From: Flavobacteriales bacterium
Lineage (GTDB): Bacteria > Bacteroidota > Bacteroidia > Flavobacteriales_F > PHOS-HE28
Direction of reading: 5' to 3'
Assembly (NCBI GenBank): GCA_016700415.1
Contig: CP065018.1
Coordinates: 62,001 to 126,000, forward strand
DNA: 64,000 nucleotides
This document shows positions 54,183 through 60,704 of the stretch, piece after piece. Both the position numbers and the translations under genes were made by a program. The notes beneath the pieces were generated by a model. It saw nothing but the letters and a program-made list of their open reading frames with translations. It was not told where the DNA came from and did no database searches. Position 1 is the stretch's first letter. The number at the start of each line of letters is the position of its first letter.

Positions 54183-55424
54183 CTAGTTCCAAGGACCGGT
54201 CTTTGTTACGTGGAAGAAGCGCTTCCCACCTGTCCTGAGCGATGCCGGTCCCTCCAGAGCCTGTCGAAGGGAAGGATCGAAGCGGAAGAGCCCCTTCCAA
54301 CCACCGAACCAGAACCGCCCTTCCCGGTCCTGCAAGATGGCCAGAATGCCGTTCGTGTCGAGGCCATCCTCCGTGTAGTAGTTGGTGAATCCGCTATCGC
54401 CTGCCCTGAGCGAACCTGCCTGTCCGGTAGGCAGGGCCGAAGGGTCGTAGCGATAAACTCCGAAGTTCTCAGCAGCGAACCAGATGTTCCCTTTCTTGTC
54501 CTCGTAGAACGCACCGACCTCCATGCCTTCGATCACGCCGTCCTTGGTGAAGTTCTCGAAGGTCTTGCCATTGTATCGGCTCACTCCACCGAAGCTGCTG
54601 CCGATCCACAGGTTGCCCCTGCTGTCCTCCATCAAACCAGTTACGCTATTGTCGCTCAGGCCGTCTTCCGTGGTGTAATGCGTGAAGGCCGTACCCGACC
54701 CATCGACCATTGCGGACGGGTCAAACTTGAACAGGCCACCGGCATCGCGTCCCAACCAGATGTTCCCCTTGCTGTCCTCCAGGATGCACGTGATGCGCGT
54801 GGGGGAGAGCATGGCCGTGGTGTCGTCGGCCCGCACTGCTGGAATAGGTACGGTGGTGAATGCTTGGGTCCCGAGCGGACCTGCCTGTCCGGTAGGCAGG
54901 GCCGAAGGATCGAAGCGGCATAGCCCGTCCATCGTGCCGAGCCAGATCGTGCCGTCGCGCCCCATGGTCATGCTCCAGATCTCATTGTGGAGCAGGCCAT
55001 CCTTCGTGGTGTAGTGACTGAAGCCACGACGACTCATATTCCGCGTGTCGGTGGGATCGTACTTGAAGAGTCCCTCGCCATCCGTGGCCAGCCAGACGTT
55101 CCCTTCGCGGTCCTCCACGATCCCGTTGATCCGCCCTCCGGTGATGCCTACGCTATCGGCGAAGTACTCCAGCGTATCGTTCTGGTAGCGGATCACGCCG
55201 TAGTGATTGGTGCCGAACCAGAGCGCACCGCGACTGTCCTGGAGCATGTTGCGCACCCAGTGGCAGAGTTGCCCTTCGTATGAAAGGCGCACGGGCCACT
55301 CGCCCGGGATCGGAACGGTATCGTTCGTGATCACTACCGGGGCTTTGGGCAAGGGTTGGGCGTTGCAGGAGGAGAGGAAGGTGATCGAGAGCAGAAGCTG
55401 GCACAGCAGCACTGGAGGCGCCAC
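54183..55424 (-). CDS. Reg_prop beta-propeller lipoprotein
   Basis: A 413-residue secreted propeller protein without kinase domains. A lipoprotein signal (VLLCQLLLSITFLSSC) starts it. At least eight Reg_prop blades follow (e.g. MLQDSRGALWFGTNHYGVIRY, IVEDREGNVWLATDGEGLFKYD). I place the start at the GTG at 55424 because the frame further upstream runs through hairpin repeats; an ATG at 55658 is the alternative. Two blade loops contain the insert SALPTGQAG, encoded by a palindromic repeat (54415-54435, 54880-54900), and a third holds a related one (SLRQALEGPA). It may be a stand-alone sensor or a remnant of a larger propeller protein. Confidence 0.72.
   Translation of the reverse strand: MAPPVLLCQLLLSITFLSSCNAQPLPKAPVVITNDTVPIPGEWPVRLSYEGQLCHWVRNMLQDSRGALWFGTNHYGVIRYQNDTLEYFADSVGITGGRINGIVEDREGNVWLATDGEGLFKYDPTDTRNMSRRGFSHYTTKDGLLHNEIWSMTMGRDGTIWLGTMDGLCRFDPSALPTGQAGPLGTQAFTTVPIPAVRADDTTAMLSPTRITCILEDSKGNIWLGRDAGGLFKFDPSAMVDGSGTAFTHYTTEDGLSDNSVTGLMEDSRGNLWIGSSFGGVSRYNGKTFENFTKDGVIEGMEVGAFYEDKKGNIWFAAENFGVYRYDPSALPTGQAGSLRAGDSGFTNYYTEDGLDTNGILAILQDREGRFWFGGWKGLFRFDPSLRQALEGPASLRTGGKRFFHVTKTGPWN
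54415..54435. repeat. Palindromic repeat inside the propeller gene (copy 1)
   Basis: CCTGCCT-GTCCGGT-AGGCAGG, identical to the copy at 54880-54900. The shared block extends to about 39 bases with two differences. It is translated as LPTGQAG. Confidence 0.8.
54880..54900. repeat. Palindromic repeat inside the propeller gene (copy 2)
   Basis: Same 21-base element as at 54415-54435, at the equivalent place after an FDPS/YDPS blade strand. Confidence 0.8.
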
Positions 55425-55480
55425 AGCTTTCTGATGACCACACCGGCTACGATCAGTAACCGGTTGCCCTTGCACCGAAC

Positions 55481-55599
55481 CCAACTGGTAACGATCTGAT
55501 ACCAGTTGGCCATCACCCATTTCAGTTGGTGACAAACCGTCACCGACTGAACCCGCTCTTGCAGCCGAGCCCAACTGGTGATGACTTGTCACCGGTTGG
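55481..55599. repeat. Array of three hairpin repeats
   Basis: Three palindromes with related arms stand in line: CCAACTGGTA/TACCAGTTGG (55481-55509, perfect), TTCAGTTGGTGAC/GTCACCGACTGAA (55521-55551, one G:T) and CCAACTGGTGA/TCACCGGTTGG (55571-55599, one G:T). Centres are 41-49 bases apart. A partial fourth half lies near 55627-55645. They occupy the gap upstream of the propeller gene and happen to leave a reading frame open. Confidence 0.7.
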
Positions 55600-55748
55600 A
55601 AATTGGCGGATGGTAGCAGGGCGCTCATGGGTTCAGTGGGCGACGGTTTCTTCGTCAACGCGCATTGGACAACATACGGACAGGTTGCCGTGCATGAAGC
55701 GGGCCTTGTGAGGGCCGTTCTTTGGAAAGGAAGTCGCAGACTTCATGA

Positions 55749-56177
55749 CTACTTATTCTGTCGCTTCAAATCGCTCTTGTCGAAGTTGTCAGCCCCGGTT
55801 TCAAGTCGTGTCTTCCAATGTTTGAGATTCTCCGGGGTCAATGCGTAGCCAATCTCTGGGTTATCCCAATCGAACGCAGTAGCGCTCACAATCTCGCCGT
55901 CGGCGGTTCCGTCGTTCAACATGAAATGCTCGGAGGTCATCAACGCAAAGCCGATTGTGTTCAAGTCTTCGGTGGAAATATTACTTGCAATGGCATCGTT
56001 GCAAAGCATGAGCATATGCACTCGCGTCACCTTGAACTCTTCTTCACCAGTGAGTTGAATGACACGGACCGAGGTTGTGTCCTGACCAGTGCGGATTTGA
56101 CTTCCATGCACATCGCGTGATAAGTCTCCGACTGACAATTTGCCTTCGAAATAGTCTTTCAGCGCTTGCTCAGTCAT
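55749..56177 (-). CDS. Hypothetical protein
   Basis: A 142-residue cytoplasmic protein (MTEQALKDYFEGKLSVGDLSRDV, EEFKVTRVHMLMLCNDAIASNISTEDLNTIGFALM). No family is recognised. The start is well defined and the composition protein-like. Base composition is low in GC for this window (28 of 60 in the line at 55981), as in the module at 57666-60520, so it may have been acquired. It lies between the hairpin array and a copy of the ~100-base repeat. Confidence 0.65.
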   Translation of the reverse strand: MTEQALKDYFEGKLSVGDLSRDVHGSQIRTGQDTTSVRVIQLTGEEEFKVTRVHMLMLCNDAIASNISTEDLNTIGFALMTSEHFMLNDGTADGEIVSATAFDWDNPEIGYALTPENLKHWKTRLETGADNFDKSDLKRQNK

Positions 56178-56202
56178 TGTCTATGGTCTCAGTGCATTTC
56201 GG

Positions 56203-56294
56203 GTGAGCGATTGAAGCGGGTACCCCGCAGCGAGGAACGAGTGAGGAGTACAAGCGGAAAGCGCGACGGCGAGTCTTCGAGCCGGCACGCCCAC
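56203..56294 (+). repeat. ~100-base dispersed repeat, copy R1
   Basis: Begins GTGAGCGATTGAAGCGG and ends GAGCCGGCACGCCCA, with AAAGCGCGAC in the middle; these blocks match R3 at 60562-60678 and the reverse complement of R2 at 57559-57657. A small palindrome (CACATC...GATGTG) directly abuts its end. Confidence 0.75.
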
Positions 56295-56329
56295 ATCTCG
56301 ACTCCGCTCGATGTGACAACGCTGCTCCA

Positions 56330-57505
56330 TCAATTCAACAATTCGAACACACTCGCAGCTCCTTGCCCGGTCCCCACGCACATCGTCACCACGCCGTACT
56401 TCTGTTTTCTACGCCGCATCTCATTGAAAAGCTGCACGCTCAGCTTCGCTCCGGTGCAGCCCAGCGGATGCCCCAGCGCGATCGCGCCGCCGTTCACGTT
56501 CACGATGCTCGGGTCCAGCCCCAACTCGCGGATCACCGCCAATGACTGCGACGCGAAGGCCTCGTTCAGCTCGATCAGCTCGATGTCCTTCAACTTCAGC
56601 CCGGCCTTCTCCAGCGCCTTCGGGACCGCCGCGATCGGACCGACGCCCATGATGCGCGGCTCCACGCCGGCCACGTGGTAGGAGAGGAGGCGCGCGATCG
56701 GCTTCACGTTCAGTTGCTTCAGCATGCGCTCGCTCACCACCAGCACGAAAGCCGCGCCGTCGCTGGTCTGGCTGCTGTTGCCGGCCGTTACGCTGCCCTT
56801 CGCATCGAAGACGGGGCGCAGCTTCGCCAGCCCTTCCAAGTTGCTCGCGCGCGGACCTTCATCGGTGTCCACCACGTACTTCTCCACTTGGCGTTTCTCC
56901 TTTGCATCGAGGAACACCCGCTCCACCTCGAACGGCACGATGTCCTCCTTGAAGCGCCCGGCGGCGATGGCGGCGAGGGCCTTCTCCTGGCTCGCAAGCG
57001 CGAACGCGTCCTGGTCCTCGCGGCTCACCTTGAAGTCGCGCGCCACGGCCTCGGCGGTGAGGCCCATGCCCCAGTACCACGTCGGGTGCTTCTGGGCCAC
57101 GGTGTGGTTCGGCACAATGCGCCAGCCGCCGAAGGGGATCGGGCTCATGCACTCCACGCCCCCGGCGATGATGCAATCGGCCATGCCGCTGTGGATCTTG
57201 GCGCTGGCGATCGCGATCGTCTCGCTGCCGCTGCTGCAATAGCGGTTCACCGTCATGCCCGGCACCTTCTCGTTGTTCAGGCCCATCAAGGCGATCATGC
57301 GGCCGATGTTCAGGCCCTGCTCGGCCTCGGGCGTCGCGTTGCCCACGATCACATCGTCCACATGGTCGCTGCTGAGGTTCGGGACGGAGGCCATCAGGTG
57401 TTTGATCACGTGCGCCGCGAGGTCGTCGGGGCGGGTGAAACGGAATTTGCCGCGCGGGGCTTTTCCTACTGCGGATCTAAATCCGGCGATGATATAAGCA
57501 TCCAT
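56330..57505 (-). CDS. Acetyl-CoA C-acyltransferase (3-ketoacyl-CoA thiolase)
   Basis: A 391-residue thiolase for the last step of beta-oxidation, cleaving 3-ketoacyl-CoA to acetyl-CoA. The acylated Cys is C90 (VNRYCSSGSETIAIA). Other signatures: ELNEAFASQSLAVI, NGGAIALGHPLGCTGAKL with the catalytic His, and the second Cys in MCVGTGQGAASVFE. Length is standard. It lies in the same orientation as the FadB/J-like gene, but 3.2 kb away, with the inserted two-gene module between them, and it is flanked by repeat copies R1 and R2. Confidence 0.94.
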   Translation of the reverse strand: MDAYIIAGFRSAVGKAPRGKFRFTRPDDLAAHVIKHLMASVPNLSSDHVDDVIVGNATPEAEQGLNIGRMIALMGLNNEKVPGMTVNRYCSSGSETIAIASAKIHSGMADCIIAGGVECMSPIPFGGWRIVPNHTVAQKHPTWYWGMGLTAEAVARDFKVSREDQDAFALASQEKALAAIAAGRFKEDIVPFEVERVFLDAKEKRQVEKYVVDTDEGPRASNLEGLAKLRPVFDAKGSVTAGNSSQTSDGAAFVLVVSERMLKQLNVKPIARLLSYHVAGVEPRIMGVGPIAAVPKALEKAGLKLKDIELIELNEAFASQSLAVIRELGLDPSIVNVNGGAIALGHPLGCTGAKLSVQLFNEMRRRKQKYGVVTMCVGTGQGAASVFELLN

Positions 57506-57558
57506 AGTGCTGTTGCTTTTTAGTTCGTTGGTGTCGTCACACTGAGCTTGTCGAAGTG

Positions 57559-57657
57559 GGGCGTGCCCCGGCTCAAATGCAGCCGGGTCGGGCTATTCGC
57601 TGCAAGTCCTCGCGCCGAAGACGGCGCTCCGGGCTTTCCGCTGCTATCCCTCACGCG
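57559..57657 (-). repeat. ~100-base dispersed repeat, copy R2 (inverted)
   Basis: Read on the plus strand it starts GGCGTGCCCCGGCTCA and contains GCTGCAAGTCCTCGCGC and GGGCTTTCCGCT, which match the reverse complement of R3 almost base for base, ending at CTCACGC. A small CACT...AGTG palindrome abuts the outer side, as with R1. Confidence 0.8.
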
Positions 57658-57665
57658 AAGTGTCG

Positions 57666-58247
57666 TCAAGAAAAGAGATGCCATTTCCATGGAAGTATGT
57701 ACTCATAAGGTTGACGATCTGCCTTGTGCTCAAGTATGCGAGCTTGCCGTAGGATTTCCTCGAAGGAGTTCAGGATTTCCTTCTGAACACGTTCGCATGC
57801 TTGCATGACTTCACTTCGCTCAGCATCGGTAGTGGCACTCAATAGCTCATTCGTAGGACGAATGAGCCATGCCATGGCATCATCTGACCAAATACCATAA
57901 GGGCCATCTATATGATCCATTGCGACATGGAACTCCTCATTGATGCTCAATAGGTTCTTGCGATATGCATTGTCGAAGAAAGTCTTGAAGCGGATTGAAC
58001 TTGAGTCTCTTCGGACCTCGAGCTCCAGATTGGCCAGTGGTTCGAGCAAATTGGAACGAACAGCTTGATCAAATCCGAACGTAAAGACAAGATTGTTGAG
58101 GGTCTGGTCGATGAGGTACGTTTTCTGAATATGCTTCCAAATCATTCGGTTATGCTCGGACAATGGCCTGAATACAAAGTTGATGAGGCCAGCTAAGAGG
58201 CCACCGGCAGCGCCGATACCAGCAAGTAGATACCCAGTGTCGTTCAT
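57666..58247 (-). CDS. Membrane-anchored partner protein of the DNA-methylase-like gene
   Basis: A 193-residue protein of no known family. One N-terminal membrane helix (GYLLAGIGAAGGLLAGLINFVF) is followed by a helical cytoplasmic domain (MIWKHIQKTYLIDQTLNNLVF, DAERSEVMQACERVQKEILNSFEEILRQARIL). It overlaps the upstream gene by four bases (ATGA at 58244-58247), so the two are translated together and probably work together. Low GC and flanking repeats suggest it was acquired with its partner. A membrane-linked effector or anchor role is only a guess. Confidence 0.7.
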   Translation of the reverse strand: MNDTGYLLAGIGAAGGLLAGLINFVFRPLSEHNRMIWKHIQKTYLIDQTLNNLVFTFGFDQAVRSNLLEPLANLELEVRRDSSSIRFKTFFDNAYRKNLLSINEEFHVAMDHIDGPYGIWSDDAMAWLIRPTNELLSATTDAERSEVMQACERVQKEILNSFEEILRQARILEHKADRQPYEYILPWKWHLFS

Positions 58248-60520
58248 GCTGTCAAGCGTTCTAGGAAGGATCTTGCAATTCCGGTATTGTCGACTTCTTC
58301 TGCACGATGCTCAAAGTGATAGGACACTAGTTGCGGGATGCCACCTTCAAGGCGACTATAGAAGTAACAAGCTGGTTGCTCCTTCTCCTTCATCTGAACA
58401 AGTGGAGCTATTCCGAGCGCTTTTGATCGGCCCGTCTCGAGTAGGTAAAGCTGGCCTTTGACCACATGCTGCACTAACTCTAGGTCTTGCGTTTTGAACT
58501 GAGGGTTCGAACCTGTCAGTACACGCACGGAAACGCGCGAAGCACCGCTCGGTAAGCCATCTGCAGAGCCTGCTTGGACGAGCTGTAAACTGTAGAACGA
58601 GCTCCCAAGACGATCTCGGACCGTCTGCAAGAGCCCGGCGAGTTCCTTGTGTTGTTCTTCCGCTTCTGCTTCACTGATGGCCCCACCGTGGGCTTTCCGG
58701 TTGCGCATGTTGTTGGCAGCCTCAAGAATTTGGCTCAAGCCTTTGTCGACTAGCCCTTCCAAACAACCCTGTGATACAACTGAGTACAGATCTACTAATG
58801 CTTGCTTGTCATCGTCCTTTCCGTTCAACATCGCCCTTGTCTCTTTTGCCAGAGCGTTGTAGACGGTGCACCAAAGGCCGAAAGAACCTCTGCGGAAGTC
58901 AAGGTCAGCACCGGTTGATGCGCGTTTCAATTTGTCTTGAACGAGTAACCATCTGCCGGGATCAGAGGTGTATGCGCTCAAATGAATGATTGCCATGAAC
59001 TCGGCGAACGCCTCGAAGAAATGCAGCAGTCGCTCCCGCTTGTCTTTGAATGACCTGTCCACAGCGTGGTAGTGGCGGAGAATAGAGGCCAATGGGAATG
59101 GTAACGTCTCAACCCAGTCTGCGAATCGAGCTAAGTGGTCTGTCTTAGGCAGCTTTCCAGCGATCTCATCCAAGGAGCGAGTACTACTCCATATTGCTGA
59201 TTCAGCTTCATTGAGTTCGATGCGCATTTGGTCGACGACACGTTGCGTGCTCACCATCCTTTCCTGTTGGGGGAGAGGCGGAAGAGGAAAGGATGATTCC
59301 TTGAGAACGCTAATCGATATCGCTGGAATTGTCGTGCCTGAACTGTTCATCCTGCGGAATAGCTGTCCCGCCTCGGTATTGAACCAATGAGCTAGGTACT
59401 CTGGGTGGGCAACATCAGGTTTGGCAATGAGCTGTAGGTATGACTTCAGCTTTGTTGGAAGACGATCTTGGGCGGTCGTTGCGCGGGTTGCGCCCATAGT
59501 GGGCAGGTAGACTGCATTTTGCTGCTCAGGCAATGGCTCGAATTCAGCAGCACTCTTTTTCGACGCGACCACTTTGACTATGGCGTTGTTGAATTCAGTT
59601 AAAGGGCCGACCTTCCATCCAGGAGTGTTAGCGATTGTCTCCTGAGTTTGAATGGCAGCACAGCCATAGAAGTTCAAGCGGTCGATGAGAATTCCATTGG
59701 CCAGCCTGCCGCGATGTTTGCGTTTGAGCAGGCCTTGTATCAGGCCCGGAATACTCTCTTCGTTTGCCTGTGCCTCGACTACATAGAGCTGCTCGAAATC
59801 CTTCTTCTGGAGGATTGCAATGGCGAAAGGCACACTCGAAATGGGAAGCAGGACACCGGCAGGAAGTTGAATCCATCCGGTAAGGTACAAACCGAGCTTG
59901 CCCAAGTTCTGTCGAACTGATTTTGAGGACTGGTCAAACGCAAATCGGGGAGGAACCAGCCATGCAATGATGCCCTCGTCTGATAACTGGCCTGCCGCTG
60001 AGCACATTTCGAGGAGGCCAATGTCATCTGACAACTCTGTGGCACGAATCGTCCGCGATTCTCGCATCCCAATAGGTCCGAGGGATACAATGGCATCATA
60101 CTGCGTTGGTCGTTCTGGTTGCAAGCTGCTCCATCCTTTTCCAATTCGTACATGTACCCTTGAATCACCAAAGGCTTTAGACCAAACCTCTGCTTCACCA
60201 TTGATTGAAGCCACGTCTAGCCGCTCAATGGATTGAAGTGCATCGGCAACTTGGAGAGCATCCCATGGCATGTAGCTCCACGGGTCCAACACCGTTTTGA
60301 CGTTGTGCGCTCGTAGTAGCTCTGCCACCAGTCGTGCCACGAACCGAGGTGCAATGACTTCACCCGTTCGCGAGGACATTCGGCGAATCGCATTGAGCGC
60401 TTCATCAAGGCTAACCTCGATGCCCTCACTCTTTGCCCTCAGGATCAGACTTGGTGTCAGTTGCGCAGTGCCTCGTTGATCTTCAAGGTAGTTCCACAAG
60501 CCAGTCATCTCGGTTTTCAT
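58244..60520 (-). CDS. DNA-methylase-fold/HsdS-like/HEPN-like fusion protein
   Basis: A 758-residue protein. Residues 52-240 resemble an N6-adenine methylase of the HsdM type (TGEVIAPRFVARLVAELLR, TVLDPWSY, YDAIVSLGP). However, the SAM motif DPxCGSG is lost (DPWSYMP) and the catalytic NPPY/F is replaced by SLGP. Residues 355-425 match the end of a type I specificity domain (EYLAHWFNTEAGQLFRRM, SFPLPPLPQQERMV). From 460 on it is helical, with ILEAANNMRNRKAHGG (R606-x4-H611) like the RNxxAH motif of HEPN ribonucleases. A beta-rich tail follows (640-758). This suggests a DNA-sensing, RNA-cutting defence protein; that function is inferred. GC is low (27 of 60 in the line at 59161, against 41 of 60 at 61081). 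Confidence 0.75.
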   Translation of the reverse strand: MKTEMTGLWNYLEDQRGTAQLTPSLILRAKSEGIEVSLDEALNAIRRMSSRTGEVIAPRFVARLVAELLRAHNVKTVLDPWSYMPWDALQVADALQSIERLDVASINGEAEVWSKAFGDSRVHVRIGKGWSSLQPERPTQYDAIVSLGPIGMRESRTIRATELSDDIGLLEMCSAAGQLSDEGIIAWLVPPRFAFDQSSKSVRQNLGKLGLYLTGWIQLPAGVLLPISSVPFAIAILQKKDFEQLYVVEAQANEESIPGLIQGLLKRKHRGRLANGILIDRLNFYGCAAIQTQETIANTPGWKVGPLTEFNNAIVKVVASKKSAAEFEPLPEQQNAVYLPTMGATRATTAQDRLPTKLKSYLQLIAKPDVAHPEYLAHWFNTEAGQLFRRMNSSGTTIPAISISVLKESSFPLPPLPQQERMVSTQRVVDQMRIELNEAESAIWSSTRSLDEIAGKLPKTDHLARFADWVETLPFPLASILRHYHAVDRSFKDKRERLLHFFEAFAEFMAIIHLSAYTSDPGRWLLVQDKLKRASTGADLDFRRGSFGLWCTVYNALAKETRAMLNGKDDDKQALVDLYSVVSQGCLEGLVDKGLSQILEAANNMRNRKAHGGAISEAEAEEQHKELAGLLQTVRDRLGSSFYSLQLVQAGSADGLPSGASRVSVRVLTGSNPQFKTQDLELVQHVVKGQLYLLETGRSKALGIAPLVQMKEKEQPACYFYSRLEGGIPQLVSYHFEHRAEEVDNTGIARSFLERLTA

Positions 60521-60561
60521 AGTACGCGAGTAATCTTATTCAACAGTGATTGCCGTAGTTT

Positions 60562-60678
60562 GCGTGAGCGATTGAAGCGGAAAGCCCACAGCGCGGTAAT
60601 CCGCGCGAGGACTTGCAGCGAAAGCGCGACCCGGCTGCCCCCGGATGCAAACTCCGGGGTGAGCCGGGGCACGCCCAA
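60562..60678 (+). repeat. ~100-base dispersed repeat, copy R3
   Basis: Runs from GCGTGAGCGATTGAAGCGG through GCGCGAGGACTTGCAGCG and AAAGCGCGACCCGGCTGC to GGGGCACGCCCAAAG. It is inverted relative to R2 at 57559-57657, and the pair brackets the two-gene module. R3 is longer than R2 by an internal CCCCGGATGCAAACTCCGGGG hairpin-like insert, given here in two halves: CCCCGGATGC and AAACTCCGGGG. Confidence 0.8.
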
Positions 60679-60704
60679 AGAACCGATATGCTTCAGCGCA
60701 TTCA

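Noticed and set aside
55481..55599. CRISPR array
   Set aside because: The units are imperfect palindromes with variable arms and no uniform spacers, only three of them, and no cas gene is nearby.
58244..60520. Ordinary type I restriction-modification methylase
   Set aside because: The SAM-binding and NPPY/F motifs are not intact, no HsdR gene is present, and the C-terminal half is unlike HsdM.
56203..60678. Insertion sequence or integrative element around the low-GC module
   Set aside because: The flanking repeats are inverted and related, but there is no transposase, integrase, target duplication or tRNA attachment site in the interval.
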